64,000 bases of DNA from Manis javanica (GCF_040802235.1 NC_133172.1:60395613-60459612), one strand, 5' to 3'. Numbered from the stretch's first letter, positions 1-13,400 are shown. The notes: generated by a model not told the origin, from the letters alone. Numbers and translations: made by a program.

Positions 1-329
1 CACTCATCCAATCAGCTCAACTATTTCAGAAATAATATTTGCAGGGAGCTGAGGCCCTTGGGGTGCAGCTGAGGAGCCCTGTTAGCTGATCTTGTTCCAC
101 TTCTGTCGCACAGCACAGCCGCTCACCCCAGCGCTCCCCTGGGTCGTAGCATCTCTGCTGATCACAGCCCACGAGCACTTAGAGCCTCCTTGGGTTCTGA
201 GTAGGTGGGAGCAGGCTCTGAAGAGAACAGATTTCACCCCTAAAAGGTACCAGTGCTCCCACTTAATGCCAGGCGCAGAGTCAGGCACTGCAGGCACCAC
301 CTTAGAGATGCCGGCTATGCCATCCTGTG

Positions 330-420
330 ATGGGCAGGCAGGGAAAAGCAGACACTGCAAGGCAAGTAACTCACCAGAGGTCACACAGCAAGCAGCTGGC
401 CCTGCCTATACCCAAACCCA
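330..420 (-). repeat. MIR fragment
   Basis: GGCAAGTAACTCACCAGAGGTC followed by ACACAGCAAGCAGCTGG resembles the MIR core, with the flanking order pointing to reverse orientation. Short and old. Confidence 0.4.
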
Positions 421-534
421 GAGCTGCCCACCCCCAATCCTGGGCCCTGCTCGCCATACTCCACAGCATAGACACGTGGGCAGCCACAGCTCCAGGTTAA
501 TACCTCAGAGCCCAGTCAATTCTCCTAACAGCGA

Positions 535-1022
535 ACAACAAAATTACCCTGTGACCCAGCAGTTCCACTCCTGGGCTCACCCATGCCCAGAACTGCAAAG
601 ACGCGCATGAGCATAACTACGTGTACACAAAGGTTCACAGCAGCTTATTTACAATAACAAAAAGTAGAAACAGCTCCCACGTCCACCAGCAGATGGACAG
701 CAAAATGTGCTCTAGCCGTACGGGGCAGCACTCAGCTGGGAGGAGTGCAGCCCAGGGCCACACACACGCGGATGAACCCTGACAACACGCTCAGTGGAAG
801 ACGCCCGTCACCACTTAAACCAGTGCAAGTGGAAAGCAGGTGGTGGCTGCCAGGGCTTGGGGGCTGTGCAGACTGGTGATGGGCACTGGGGTGCCTCCTG
901 GGGGAGTGAAAACTTTGTGGAAACAGATGGAGGTGGTGTTTACGTGGCATTGTGGAAGTACCACCAATTCTACACTTTGAAATGGTTAATGTTCTGTGAA
1001 TTTCATCTCAAAAACAAAATCT
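535..1022 (+). mobile_element. L1 3'-end fragment
   Basis: Diverged match to the end of L1 ORF2 and the 3' UTR: ...ACCCAGCAGTTCCACTCCTG, then the region usually reading ACACAAAGGTTCACAGCAG, ending in an A-rich stretch near 1010-1020. No coding capacity is left. Confidence 0.7.
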
Positions 1023-2139
1023 CCATCAACTTACCCGACCCAATAGAGACATTCGCCATGTACGTCAACAGCCAGTCCACATCCTTACATCCAGTCCGAA
1101 CCCGGTGCCTTCCTTGGGAGGCACGCAGAGGCCACCCTGGGGGGCGGTGGGCACCTCCTCAGCGCTCAGGGTCAGCAGCACATGGGGCTGCACAGGTACT
1201 GGCTGGGGCGCCCCAGCCTGGGTAAGGCACCTCCCCAAGTTAGCAGGAGAATGGGTCCCTTGTGCTCCAAAGTGTCACTCAGCCACATCAGCAGCTGCTA
1301 CTTGAGACACAAGGGCTGTACACTCACGCACAGGGGTCACCGCTGACCAGAACCCAGGACAGGACAGGCCTGCACCAGGGCTTGGTGGGAGAAGCTCAGC
1401 CCATCCTCACGGCCATCCTGGGCGGGGTCTGGCCTCGGCCTCGTTTTAGAGGGGGACAAAGAGGACTGGAGCCGAGGGCCAGAGGAGGAAGGGCAGAGGG
1501 TTGCTGCTGTCCCAGGCCCGAGGGAGGACAGCCACGAACAGCACTAGCGGAGGTTCTCCTGTGTTAGTAAACTGAGGGGACAGGCCTGGCATGGCCACAC
1601 AGCTGGTAGGAGGCAGGCCAAGTCAGCTCTTCCAGACCCAAGGCCCACGCTAAAGCCCTACACGATGCCACCTTGACCTCAAGGACACCATTTCAGCCCC
1701 CCTTCCCTACAAAAACATGAGAGAGTCACTTGGTATCAGAGGACAGCTGGGAGAAAGCTCACACTCCCCTCTATTAGGACAGGCATCAGGGTGACGGCCC
1801 AGCCTGCATGTCTCTGGTTGCACTGTCCTTGTGTTATGGGGGCTGATTGGAGGCTCTGTCCTATGAGGATCACATCTGTACTTGTCACAGATCAAGGTGG
1901 AAGCTCCTGTCCCCAGGGTGATATCTGTCACCCCTTAAAGAGCCCTGCCCTGGTCTCTTCTTTGCATTTAATGCCATCCACTTCCTTCCTGAGGTGCTTT
2001 CCTGCCTCGGTCCTCATGTTCCATTTTCTCTTGGCTGCCAGGAAGCTCAGTGTTTGCCCACTAATCTCAACCTAGGTTTTCTGGAAATAAAACTATCACT
2101 GCTTGCCTCCCCTTCCAGCTGCAGAAGATACAGTATCAC

Positions 2140-2290
2140 TTTTAATACTCACAGTAAGCCCCACATCCCATCATACACAATGGCCTCTTCCATTGTACTG
2201 ATGGGGAAACTGAGTCTTAGAAGAGGTTCATAAACTTCCCAGATCTTGAGACAGGAAATGGCAGAGCCAGTGTTCATAACCAGTGGTCCC
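2140..2290 (-). repeat. MIR fragment
   Basis: TTTAATACTCACAGTAAGCC, TGATGGGGAAACTGAGTCTTA and GGCAGAGCCAGTGTTC match the reverse MIR pattern. Confidence 0.6.
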
Positions 2291-2724
2291 CCTCCAAAGC
2301 TAATCCACACATGCCTCCTTTTACGGCACACCCCTTACCTGCCGTGTTTTGTTCTGCCTAGGACTCTGTGAACAGTCCTACCACAGCGCAGCCCTCCCGG
2401 CTGGCATCACAGCACAGTGCAAATAATAAATGACTGTCCATTCTCACCACTGGCTCTGGGGCGGGAGAGGCTTCCTCAAAGCCATTCTGCCCAGACACAC
2501 CCTGGTTCTGAGGCCTTTGGGGAGACACCGTGCCCCTGAGCGTGGGCATGGCAGGTCATGGTGGGCTGGCCAGGGGCACCTAGAGAAGGGTCTTGTGCCC
2601 CCCTCAGAGTCTCCGCCTGCAGCCAGGGGGGAAGAGGGCAGAGGCCCTCCCTGCCCCAGGGGTTAGGTGCCCAGGCCCCACCCATAGCTGTTCTGCAGAG
2701 TGGGGTACAGCATGGAAAGGAGAT

Positions 2725-2860
2725 GGACTACGGAGTTTCAACACCAGTCCCAACACCAACTCTGTACCTCACAGGACAGGAGCTTGGCCTTCCCAAGCCT
2801 TAGCTGCTTCACCTGTCAAAGTGGCACATTTGAAAACATGCCAAGTCACAGCAGCTAGGC
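2725..2860 (+). repeat. MIR fragment
   Basis: GGACTACGGAGTTTCAACAC, then TAGCTGCTTCACCTGTCAAA, resembles the MIR body with its TTCA B-box remnant. Confidence 0.4.
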
Positions 2861-3742
2861 ACTGAAGGCCACAGGCACGAGCTACTCATGGAAGGGCTGG
2901 GACAGGGGGAGTTGTTGAGGCAGAGGACAGGTTTATGGGGGCCGGGGAGGGGCTGTGAGCAATGCTGAGGGGCACGGCGCTCCTCAGGGGTGATGAGAAC
3001 ACAGGAGTCAGATACGCGTGACGGCTGCACAGCTCTGATCTACTGCCACCGCATCTTGCATGTGAGGAGGGTGAACCTCATGGAATGTGAACTGGATCTC
3101 GAACAAATTAACACAGACAAAAAAAACCACACAACAGTCTATTCCAATCCACCTCCCACAGTGAGGGAGGCACCACACAGTGTAACGGCCCGGCCTGAGA
3201 CCTCCCGTGAGGGACGTGTCCTCCAGCGAGGGCCTGTCCTGGCTGGGGCAGCGCTGGCTTCTGGCAGGCATCCCACAGCGGAGGGAGAGCGGCCAACTCC
3301 AGCCCCATCCAGGACGCCCAGGCCCTGTGCTGGCTCAGCCCTGGCAAGCCAGTGAGTGGCTGGACCCTGCTGCTGGCCGTGCTCTCCTCCACACCCGGCC
3401 CTGGGCAGGCCCCCTGTCCCTTCACCGGCAGCTGCAGGTGTGGCCCCCAACCCGGACTGCAGTGGGGGTGGGGAGAGCTGCAGCACAAGGCTTCCACTTG
3501 GCTTCCAGGCCGGGCAGGTCCTGCCGGCAGGAGGGAAAGGGGCTCCCCCTGGGGTCCCACGCTGGAGTGTGAGCCAAGTGCAAGTCTGTGTGAGGACCAG
3601 CTTGAACCCACCACCGTCCCTAGTAGATGCCACTTGCCACCTCCCCTCGGTCCCTGATGCACCGTGTCGGACCCTCACCTCCTGTCTGTGATCCTGACAC
3701 CCCAAAGCAGGGTTCTCTCAGGATCCTCAGCCCCTACTTCTC

Positions 3743-4150
3743 TGAGTTGAATCGTGTCCCCTGAAAATATTAAGTTGAAGTCCCAACTCCCGGAATCTAC
3801 GAATGTGGCCTTATTTGAAAACAGGATCTTTGCAGACCCTAATTAAGTAACTATGTTACGGTCATACTGCATTCAGGTGGCCCTGATCCAATGACTGGGG
3901 AACTTGGACACAGAAACAGGCAGAAGGCCACGGGGAGACGGTGCAGAGTGGAGGGGGTGTGTCCACAGGCCAAGGGACACCGAGGACAGCCAGCAACATG
4001 GGAAGCTGCAAGACGCAGGAAGGACCCTCCTTCCTTCAGAGGGGGCACAGCCCTGCCCCCTAGATCTTGGACTCCCAGCCTCCAGAGCCCAGAGGGAAGA
4101 CATTTCTGCTGTTTTAAGCCACCAGTTCGTGAGGGCAGCCCCGGGGACAC
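3743..4150 (+). mobile_element. Solitary MLT1-type LTR (ERVL-MaLR)
   Basis: Opens with GTTGAATCGTGTCCCCTGAA, continues through GTGGCCTTATTTGAAAACAG, and ends with TTCTGCTGTTTTAAGCCACC. This is the MLT1 LTR layout. Non-coding, old, and antisense to SLC38A8, just past its 3' end. Confidence 0.75.
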
Positions 4151-4249
4151 CGGTACGCTCTCCTCACCACTGTCCCAGAGACCTTTTGAACCAGCAGAAG
4201 CCCAAATGAGCAGCCCGGGAAGGCAGGAGGTGTCTGTTTCTCCAGCGTC

Positions 4250-4255
4250 TTTATG
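4250..4255 (-). promoter_or_regulatory. SLC38A8: Possible SLC38A8 poly-A signal (CATAAA variant)
   Basis: CATAAA about 90 nt after the TGA is the nearest signal-like hexamer. It is a weak variant, and no other evidence marks the transcript end. Confidence 0.3.
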
Positions 4256-4342
4256 GGGAAAGGACACCCGTCTCACAGCTGCTCACACAGCCGCCCCCGG
4301 TTGGCCCGCGGAGGAGTCTGCTGCTCAGGCGCAGGCTGCCCC

Positions 4343-4436
4343 TCAGGTGAGCTCCACGACGGCTGCGGCTGTGCTCTGCCCGAAGATGAAGGTGCCCAGG
4401 AGCACGGAGGCCACGCCCCAGATCTCCAAGCCGCAC
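4343..4436 (-). CDS. SLC38A8: SLC38A8 terminal coding exon 10 (residues 405-435 and stop)
   Basis: Follows a CTCGCAG acceptor. It encodes the last helix ([20 protein letters not shown]) and ends VVELT before TGA at 4345-4343. Human ends VWEMF, so the last residues have drifted while the length is unchanged. The 3' UTR is probably short: a CATAAA lies about 90 nt downstream, just before the MLT1-type LTR. Confidence 0.94.
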
Positions 4437-7400
4437 CTGCGAGTCAGTGTACCACGTCAACACGCACCATTCTGAGCTTTCACCAGACAGGCCCAGCACA
4501 CTCAGAAAACATGACTGGAAGCCCAGTAGTCGCCGATTCAGAAATAATTCAGAGTATTTTCCCTTACGTATAGGGATGGGTATCTGAGAAATAACCCAGG
4601 CAATTAAAAAACCCACTCCTATTATTATTTCATAACCTCATTCTTCCCCCATGTTTTATCAAAGCCAAAGAAATGGGGAGGAGAGACATGGAAGTTTTAA
4701 ACTCTCTTCCTTTTGGGGGTGGGGGGTGAAGTTGCAAGAAAATGAGGGAGAAGAAAGCCCTAAGTCACACACAACCGGGGGACAAGAGTGCAGGAGGCGG
4801 AGGGATTTAACAGGCAGCCGCTAAGGCCACATCTGTGACCTTCATACGCACCAGGAAGAGACGGTGCAGACAATGAGCTGAGGACAGTGATAATAAGACT
4901 CCACAAAGTGGCAGGGCAGCCAGGGACATTTTCCCGGCCCCGTTAACAAAGGCCACGAGGGTGTACTGTCACGGGAAGACCGTCTCTGATCTAGCAGCAT
5001 CTCACAGCGGCACCTTGCTGCCATGAACACCGCCCATCAGAAGCAGGGGGGGCGAGAACGTGACCCGGGCTGCGGGCCCCCCCGGAGCAGCTCGGATGGA
5101 TCAGGAGGCCTCAGAGCAGTTCTGGAATTAAAAATATCTTGAAAGCCCATCGGTAGAAAATGTCGTGAGCTTGGATCAAGGCACCAAACAAAAGCAGAAC
5201 TTCAAAGGGCTGCCGGGAATGAACCACACAGGGGCCACAGCCAGCCAGGGCAGCTCGAAGCCAAAGCCTGGTTGAATGACATCCAGAGAAAGTCTTCCCA
5301 ACCCAGGAGGAGACAAGCCGTGCCCGATGCTTTGGGAACACCCAGCTGGGGCGCAACGTGGCACCAGGAAGGGGTAGGCAGAGGCACAGGACTGGACTGC
5401 AAGTCCGTGGCCGCAGTTAAGTGGCAGCATCTGTCCTGGGCTGAACGGTGGTCTCCAGAATTCATGTTTCCAGAATCTGTGAACGGGACCTTATCTGGAA
5501 ACAGTCTTTGCTGTAATGAAGTTAAAGACCTAGAGATGAGATCATCCTGGATTTGGGGTGGACCCTCAATCCAATGGCCAGTGTCCTTGTAAGAGACAGA
5601 GGGAGATTCAAGACAGAGACACAGGGAGAGGTCACATGAAGACAGAGGCAGAGAGTGGAGCAATGGGGCCACAAGCCAGGAACCCTGGAGACACTAGAAG
5701 CAGGAAATGGCAAGGAACAATCCCTGAGAGCCTTCAGAGGGAACACGGCCTGATACCACCTAGGTTTTGGACATCTGGCCTCCAGGCTGCGAGAGAATAC
5801 ACTCTTTTACGTTAAGCCCCCAGCAGCCCTGGTAAACCATATGTGCCTCTTAACCTGTCTCAGCCTCAGTTTTCACATCTGTGAAATGGGAATAAGAGCT
5901 GCTCAGACCCTCTCAGCTCCCCTGGGGTCCCACAGGGGCATGTAGCGTCATCTTGTGCATACGTATTCTTTGCCAGTGGGGTCAGACTGGGCCCATCAAA
6001 GGCAAAATACAGGGCTCCAGGCCCATCACAGGCCAACCCAGAGGAAGACAGCACTTTGATGGAAAAAGGGACCATCCAAATTCTCCCATTTAACCAGCAA
6101 AGTGGAGCCAGGAGGAGGCCTGGGTGGAGGCCCGTCTCTGCCCTGAGCAGCCACGTGCCTCTGGGCACGGTCCTGCCTCCCCCTCGCCCCCTCCTCCTCT
6201 GTATTGTAAGGAGATGAGCAAGTACGGGGGCTTGGCATGCGGCTGGTGCCAAGGAGGCACCCCACCAGGATCTGCTACCGTGGCATGTGTTGCCCTCGTG
6301 CTGGGGGACTGCACAGCCTCCATACCCCAGGGCGCTGTGGGACAGCAGGACCAGCCCACCCTCCCTCTAAGGGCAGGATGGGGAAGGGTGCATTGGGGGG
6401 GGCCTCCAGAGACTGGGAAGACCCCAAACCCACACAGAGCTCCAACCACAGACCACAAACCTCAGAGCAGGAGGGAGGGCCGTGCACAGACCGAGTGCAG
6501 AACCCATCCTGGCTGGCCTGGGTTCGAGTCTGGGCTCAGACACCGTCATGCTGTGCAGACAAGGCCCCAGCCTGTGGCCAGCAGCTCTCATCCCCCAGGC
6601 AACAGGGTCCCTGGGGGCCTGCAGTGTTTCCATTCTCCTCAAGCTGAGCCCCTGCAGATGCCCACGTTGCCACCCTCATTTAGAACCACTTACTTGACCC
6701 GTGGTCCCATGGGCTCAGTGTTGATGGCACAGAGGAGGCACAGACCTGCAGAGGAGACACGGGGTCACCCAGCTCTCCACTATTGAACCCAAGGCAACCC
6801 TGGGCTCATGAGAGCTCAGTCAATACCCCGCAGCCTCCAGGGACCCAAGAGGCCCATGAGGCCTTCTCCCAGGGGCCCCACTGGCCCACACCACCCCTGG
6901 CAAAAGGCCAGTGAATAGGGGCCTGACTGTGGGGTCCCAGCCAGCATCCCACTAGTGTCCAGGCCCCTCCAAGCCTGTCTTCCAGAGACACTGACAGCAC
7001 ACCTCCACACTGGGCTCTGTGATGCGACATGGGACCCGACACGTGGGACACATTCAAAATCACAGAGCTACCATTATTGCTGTCTTTTTTTTTCTTTTAA
7101 AATAATTCTGCTAGGAGTTGGGGCCAGACAGCTCTACGAGCGGTCTCTCGGCACTGCGCCATCCCAAACCTGTCCATGGGGCACAGCTGGAGGTGGAAGG
7201 CTCCACCACCCAGGAGCCCGACTCACTACTGTTTAAGGCTCCAGATAAGCGAGGCTGAGGCCAGCAGACCCGGACCAGCAGCGGGGAAGGAGGCAGTCTG
7301 GCCGCAGCCCTCAGCCTGGCAGCACTTCCCTCCGGGGTCCCGCACCAGGCGGCCCCTCGGCGCCCCTCCCTGGGAGTACCCTCTAGCCTCGGCCCCCAGG

Positions 7401-10400
7401 CCTCCCCCCAGGACGACCCTCCAGCCGGCTGTGCTGGGACTTTTCCTCATGGCTCACTAATACCAGGAAGCCTTTGTAAGAAACCGTCCATCCCAGAAAC
7501 CGTCTTTGCCTCCCAGGTTGGGGGACAAGGTGGGAGAAGATGTCTTGTCATGGACGCCTTTGAGCCACATGAATTTCATGTAATTGAAAACATTTTTAAA
7601 AAATAAAACAAAATCCCTTGGCAAGCAGCAGCAGCAGGAGGGTAGACAGCGCTGTGAGGATGACTGAGCCCTGCCGTGCACTGGCCATGGGGCCTGGGAG
7701 GCCTACGGTGCCCCATGAGTATGTCCACGATGCACCCCGAGATGTTTAGTGTGAGAAGGTATGCAAGTCCCCAGCCAGTGTCTGGCTGTAGACGGGGCTA
7801 GAGCCATCCTACCTACGCAGGATGCCCACCCTCAGATGCTGACCTGCAGCACAGGATGCCCACAGAGGGCTGCATGCAGGCCACGCGGTGGGGCCCAGAG
7901 GGGGCGCCTCACCTGGGAAGGTGAGGATGAAGGAAGAGCTGGTGCCACCGATGATGCCGACAATCTCACTGAGGTCAGGCAGCACCAGGGCCAGGGCGAG
8001 CGTCACGGCGACCCACACGACGGTCAGCAGCGTCCGGGGTCTCAGCCCTGAGGGGTCGGTCAGCCCCCCAGACCCACGCACCTGGCAGCAGCTCCTCCTC
8101 CAGAAATCCTGCATCACCAACCTGGAGGCCACACACAGGCTCCCAGGCTCCTGGCCCATACCTGCCTGCTGTTGGGTGCCCGGAGTCCCTCCCAATCACC
8201 CTGTACACTGACAAGGGCTCCGGCTCCACACCAGGGACCGCGCCAACCCTCAGGGGCTCAGTCCACGCCAGGCAGCCCACGGAGAGGAGCCACGCAGGGG
8301 GCCAGGCTCTAGCCCTGCAGGAGCGCGACTCCAGGTAAACTACCCAGGTTCTCTCTGCCTCCGTTTTGTCCTCTGTGAAGTGGACACGACGGCAGCACAG
8401 CGCCCAGCATGCGCCAAACCACAGTATGGGTTAACGCCCTGGGCTGAGTGATGTCCCGGCAGAGCCAGGCCTCACCTGCCCAGGAAGAGCACGATGGGGT
8501 AGACTGTCACGATAGAGACAGCGAAGAGGACCCGGGCGACGACGATGACCACGTCATTGCCTGGGTAGGACATCAAGATGTCAGCAGAAACTTCTGTCCC
8601 AAAGGTCAGGAAGCCGTAAGCTCCTGGGAGGTAGAAAGGGTGGAAGCCAGGGGAGCCGATTGGCGAACCCCTTTCAGTCGCAAGGCACTGACAGCAGCCG
8701 GCTCCTCCTGCCCCCAGGGCTTTCCCAGGGAGCCGACAGCAGGCTCTGGAAGGCTTCTCTGTTCTGGCGTTTCCCAAGCTTCCTGTCCTCAGCCTACGTG
8801 ATCTTCTTCTGACTCAAAATTCCTGCTGGGCCGAACCAGCGCTTAGCCATCTTCCAAACCCCTCACAGTGCTGGCGCCAGGGGCCTGCTCCTGGGCTGGG
8901 CCTTCCTGGAGAGCATGCAGCCCTTTGGGAACCATATCCCTGCCCCCCAAGCCCTATCCGTCCCACTCTGACGGTACCTAACGAGCAGCCGGCAGTGTTC
9001 CTGCTGGGGAAAACCAAGACCCAGGGAGTCGGCCCCCACCAGCACCACACAGCTGGGAACAGCAGCCCTGGGCCGGAGCACCAGGCCCCTGCACCTTTGC
9101 CAGCACTGCACCCAGAATCCTGCTCACCTGCCCTGTCCTGAGACATTCATCTCTGGCCAAGGGCGGTGGCTTGCTTGGGCTTCTCTCCAGGCCCTTTCTG
9201 AGGTCCCGTGGTCCTGCTGGCCCTAGGCCTGGCCTGTCTGGAGGTGACTCTCAATCGCCTCCAGCCCAAGGTCCATAGACCGACAGGGAACTCCCCTACC
9301 AGGAATGGTCACCCACAAGCTTACTGGGTGATCCTGGGAGTCCGAGGCACCAGACACATTGGCAGCAGTCCAAGAGTTTTCTGAGTCAGAGGCCCCAACA
9401 GGTGGATGAAAGGAATTGCCGCTGGCCTGGAAGATGGTGGCCACCTAGAAGTCAGCCTGAGTCTGAGAGCTGGGCTGCACTGTGGCAAGCTGTGTGACCA
9501 CGGGCGCATCGTGCCCTCTCTGAGCCACACTTCATCACCTTTGAAGACCTTCTGCCTGCAGTGCCCAAATCCACTGACTCCAAGATAGTTTTATAAACTG
9601 CTACCCTGATGTAACACTACAATGGCCGTGGCTGTCCGTCAGCAGGCAGACGGGCCGTGGCAGGGAGCAGCGTGGAAGAGCAGGGTCTGGGGCTCAGCCT
9701 TGCCCGTCCAGTTAGGAGCCCTTTGGCAAGCCGAGAAAGCTCCCGGAGCCCCAGCTTCCTCAGCCACGAACTGGGGACTTTCCTACGGGGTGTTAAGGAT
9801 TCGATGGGCAAAGGTCTCGCCACTCTTTTTCATTCCTGTTCCCCTGGATGCTCTCTCCCCAGCGCCTGGTGCCCGACACAACAACGCCTCACCTGTCAGC
9901 GAGTAGACGAGGCAGCAGGCCAGCAAGGACAGCACGGAGACCAGGGCCCAGTGCGCGAGGCTCTGGTGGCGCATGCTGCAGTAGACGGAGACGGCAGCTT
10001 CGTGACACTGCAAGGAAGGGCAGCCTCGGTGGGACTCGAGCCAGCAGGCTGTGAGAATCACCTGGGCCATCTAGAAAGCACCAGTGTCCCTAAACATGGG
10101 GAATGACCCAAATGTCCACCAACAGCAGAAGGTGTAGGTGCGTCACCAGATACACACGCGTGCAATACCACACAGCGCTGAAAAGGGATGCGCCCTCTAC
10201 ACGCCTCAACACAGAAGAGCATCGCGGCCGTCACGTGGAACAGAAGCAGCCAGACAACGGAGAATGTTTCCATGTATGTGAAGTTCAAGTTAGACACCAA
10301 ACAGGCCAGGACAGGGGCTCTCAGTCACAGCACTACTGACCACATGGGGGTCCTGTGCACTGTGGAAGGCTGACCATTCTGTGGCCTCAACCCACTGGAT

Positions 10401-13400
10401 GTCAGGAGTACCCCTAAATTGTGACATTGTCAAATGTCCCTTGCAAAGCAACAATCGTCCCCAGCTAAGAACAACCATTATGGTGACAGCAGGGAGAAGA
10501 GTGTAGGTTGGGTGGGTGCCTTTGATGGACAATGTCATGAGGGATCCCAGAGCGTAGGGGGCTGACAGTGTTCTGTACCCTGACTGGGGTGACAGTGACA
10601 TGGAGCACACATACTTAGGATTAACATGGTTCATGGGGACTTAATATATTACCAAAAATTTTTTAAATAAACTACATACAGCCCATGCCAGGAGTCCCCC
10701 TGAGACGGGGACATCGTTTACATGGGCAGGCCCCGGACTGTGGCACCTCATAAGCGGCCAGGATGGGAGGTGCTGCTGTAGCTCCGTGCATCCCTTCTGG
10801 GGTCCAGGGTCTTCCCGGGCTCCTGGAAGGGGTGCCCACCACCACGTTCACTTCTGACCAAAACCAGACTTGCCGATCGTCTGTTCCTGCCCCCTCTCCA
10901 GGCTCGAAAGCCATGCTCTCCACCTCCGTCCCTGTTCACTGCCTCAGGGCCTCTGCTCATGCTGTTTCCTCGGCCTGGGATTTGCTCCTGCCAGCTCCTC
11001 CTCCTCCTTGGGGAAAGCCACGCAAACTGGGCCAGGTGGCTCTCCCCCATGTCCCCACAGCCCAGGTAAGCACACCTCAGCTGGCTCGTTCAGCATCTGT
11101 CATCCGCGTGGCAGCAAGGACCGCATCGGCCTGGCCCATGCAGAGCACAGAGCCTGGCCCACAGCTGCGGAACGTACCAGGGGGTACTCGTTCACCCACC
11201 CCGTTAGCCCACCTGGCAGCGGGAGGCCCCCCTCCACCCAGTGCCAGCTCTGGGGCACTCTCAGTTCTACTCTGTGCCAGTCTGGGGTGCCACATAAACA
11301 AGCCCAACGCAGGTGCGCCCTCACAGACTGCACATCGGGGAGGGGCTGGCACACCCCGGCCTCAGTCCTCCTGACTCCAGCCACAGGGGCGTCCAGCCCA
11401 GGTGACCTCACACACCTTCCCTGACAGACCAGCCTCAGGGTCCCTATGCACATTTATCTTTCTGTGCCAGAGACCTCAGGGAGGCTCGGCCAGGTCGTGG
11501 GGGCTTAACCTCGCAGGGACCCTGACCAACAGGCAGCGGGGCTCAGGGGACCAATGCTCTTCCCTCCTGACCCAGCAGAAGTGCCCTTGCAGGAGAAGAA
11601 CCCAGGGGTGGCAGGAGGGAGTCCTGCCCCTCTGTCCCACATGCCTGGGCCGCGTTTCTCCTGGTTTCATACGAGGTAATAAAGCACGTCCCCTGAGCTG
11701 GGGTGCCTGCCGGGACGGCGCCCAGGATGGCGGCGGGCCGTGTGCAGGCTCCCCATTCTCAGTGACAGAATGCAGGGCACAGAACAGCTAAGAAGTAGAG
11801 GCAGCCCACCAGGGAGGAATGGATAAGCAAGCTGGTCTGTCCACGCACAGGAGTATCATTCACCCGTAAGAAGGAACGAAGAAGAATGGGTGATCTTGAA
11901 AACCAAGTGGAAGCAGCCGGTCACACGGACCACATGCTGTGCGATTCCATCTATACGAAATGCCCTGAACCAGCAAACCCACAGAAATGAGACAGAGTCA
12001 CGTTTGCCGGGCTGGGGAGCAATGAGGGGGATGGGGAGCACCTGGGAACAGGCAGGGGTTTGCTTTGGGGCAAGGGCAGTGGTCTCAGCTGCTGGGTGGC
12101 GGCTGCATGACTCTGAGCAGACTAAACGCAGAGTCACACCCTCCAGAGGGTCACGCTGGTGGCTGGGAGTTATATCTCAGGAACAGCAGAGACAAGTACC
12201 AAGTGTGGCCAGCATGGCTGGGAGCAGAGCCTGCACCCCACTCTGCCCCTCCAGGCCCCATGTACTGACCCTGCACAGGTGGGGCGGTGTGGGGTGCACC
12301 CCACTGCTGAATGTGGGAGAAGTGCAATGTCTGAACCAGGTCAGAGCTCCTGATGACACACGTGGCCTCCCTTTCCCCATGCTGCCTCCAGCCTTGTCCC
12401 AACGCCTCACCCTGCCCCCTGCCCTCCTCACCCACCTCTACCCTTCCCCAGCCCCACCCGCCTCTCCAAGCTGGCCCCCGCAGCCCTGCTCTGTCCCCAC
12501 AGTTGACAACTGGTCCTCAGCCCCGCCTCCACCCTGCAAGCCACATGCTCCCTTGCCCAGCTCCCCTTCTCTGCATCCGTGTCCCTGGAAACTGCAGCCC
12601 AGCCTCGGTTGCTAGGAGAATCGGACGTGGGAGCCAAGGCAAAGGTGAGGGACACCCCCTTGTGAGCATCTGGAAAGCAGGCCCCCCAGCGCAAGCCGGC
12701 CACACCATATGGTGCCCGGGCCTGGGAGAGAGGGGTGCGGATGCTCCACCCAGACAACGGATGACAGCCAAATCATTGCTTCAGACCTTTCAAAATATTG
12801 CGTGTGCAGGAAGAAATGTGAGAAACTCCTGTAAGCAGCTTGCTAAGTCCCAGGAGCGATACATCAACTCATTTATAAGGCAGAGAAAATGGCAATGTTT
12901 CAGGATCTTTCAAAACTGGTTCATAAAGAACAAGAAGTAGGAGCCAGCTGATGGAGGGGGAAGAAAAGCCCAGGCTGGGAGCTGAGAGGGCGCTGCTGGC
13001 CTGGGACCACTTCCCCTTGCAAACTGGGCTTTACTTTGGGATATTTTGGTGGTAGTGGTGGTGGTGGTGGGTAGATGCTGTTTTTAGGAGAGAGGCAAAT
13101 CTTTCCTAAAATAAAGTGAGAGGAGGGAGTCAGCCGCCACCTGCTAGGAGCCTGGAAAACCCCGAGAGACCAGAAGGCAGGGAGCAGAGCCCACGCCTGC
13201 ACCCCCGGCCCAAGGAGGAGCTGCCCTTCTGAGCCAGTCTCGCCCCTGCCCCGCCCACTGGGGCTCACTGGCTGCTCTAGCTGGACCAACGCGCAGCCGC
13301 CTCCCACACATTCTTCAATATTCCTTTTGGGATCAGCGCCTGAAAAAGGGAGTGTCTGAATCTGCCCACCCAGGGCTACAACAAAAGCCCTCTGCTGGAC

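Larger units (their letters stand above)
1..4249. other. Intergenic segment downstream of SLC38A8
   Basis: No exon of the human neighbour NECAB2 was recognised. It holds MIR fragments near 330-420, 2140-2290 and 2725-2860, an L1 3' end at about 535-1022 and an MLT1-type LTR at about 3743-4150. The rest is GC-rich unique sequence. Open frames here lack splice support or known motifs. Confidence 0.6.

Noticed and set aside
3108-3705. Overlapping 184- and 188-residue minus-strand frames
   Set aside because: Two frames of the same GC-rich stretch with no homology or splice signals; no part of NECAB2 recognised.
6124-6786. 220-residue plus-strand frame
   Set aside because: It overlaps SLC38A8 exon 9 on the opposite strand and a MIR; a shadow of GC-rich sequence.
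7873-7910. CTCF-like motif (AGGGGGCGC) beside SLC38A8 exon 8
   Set aside because: Only the right half of the consensus matches; the left half does not.
11890-12615. Longest plus-strand open frame (241 residues)
   Set aside because: It starts inside an L1 fragment, is low in complexity and proline-rich from GC-rich sequence, and shows no known domain.
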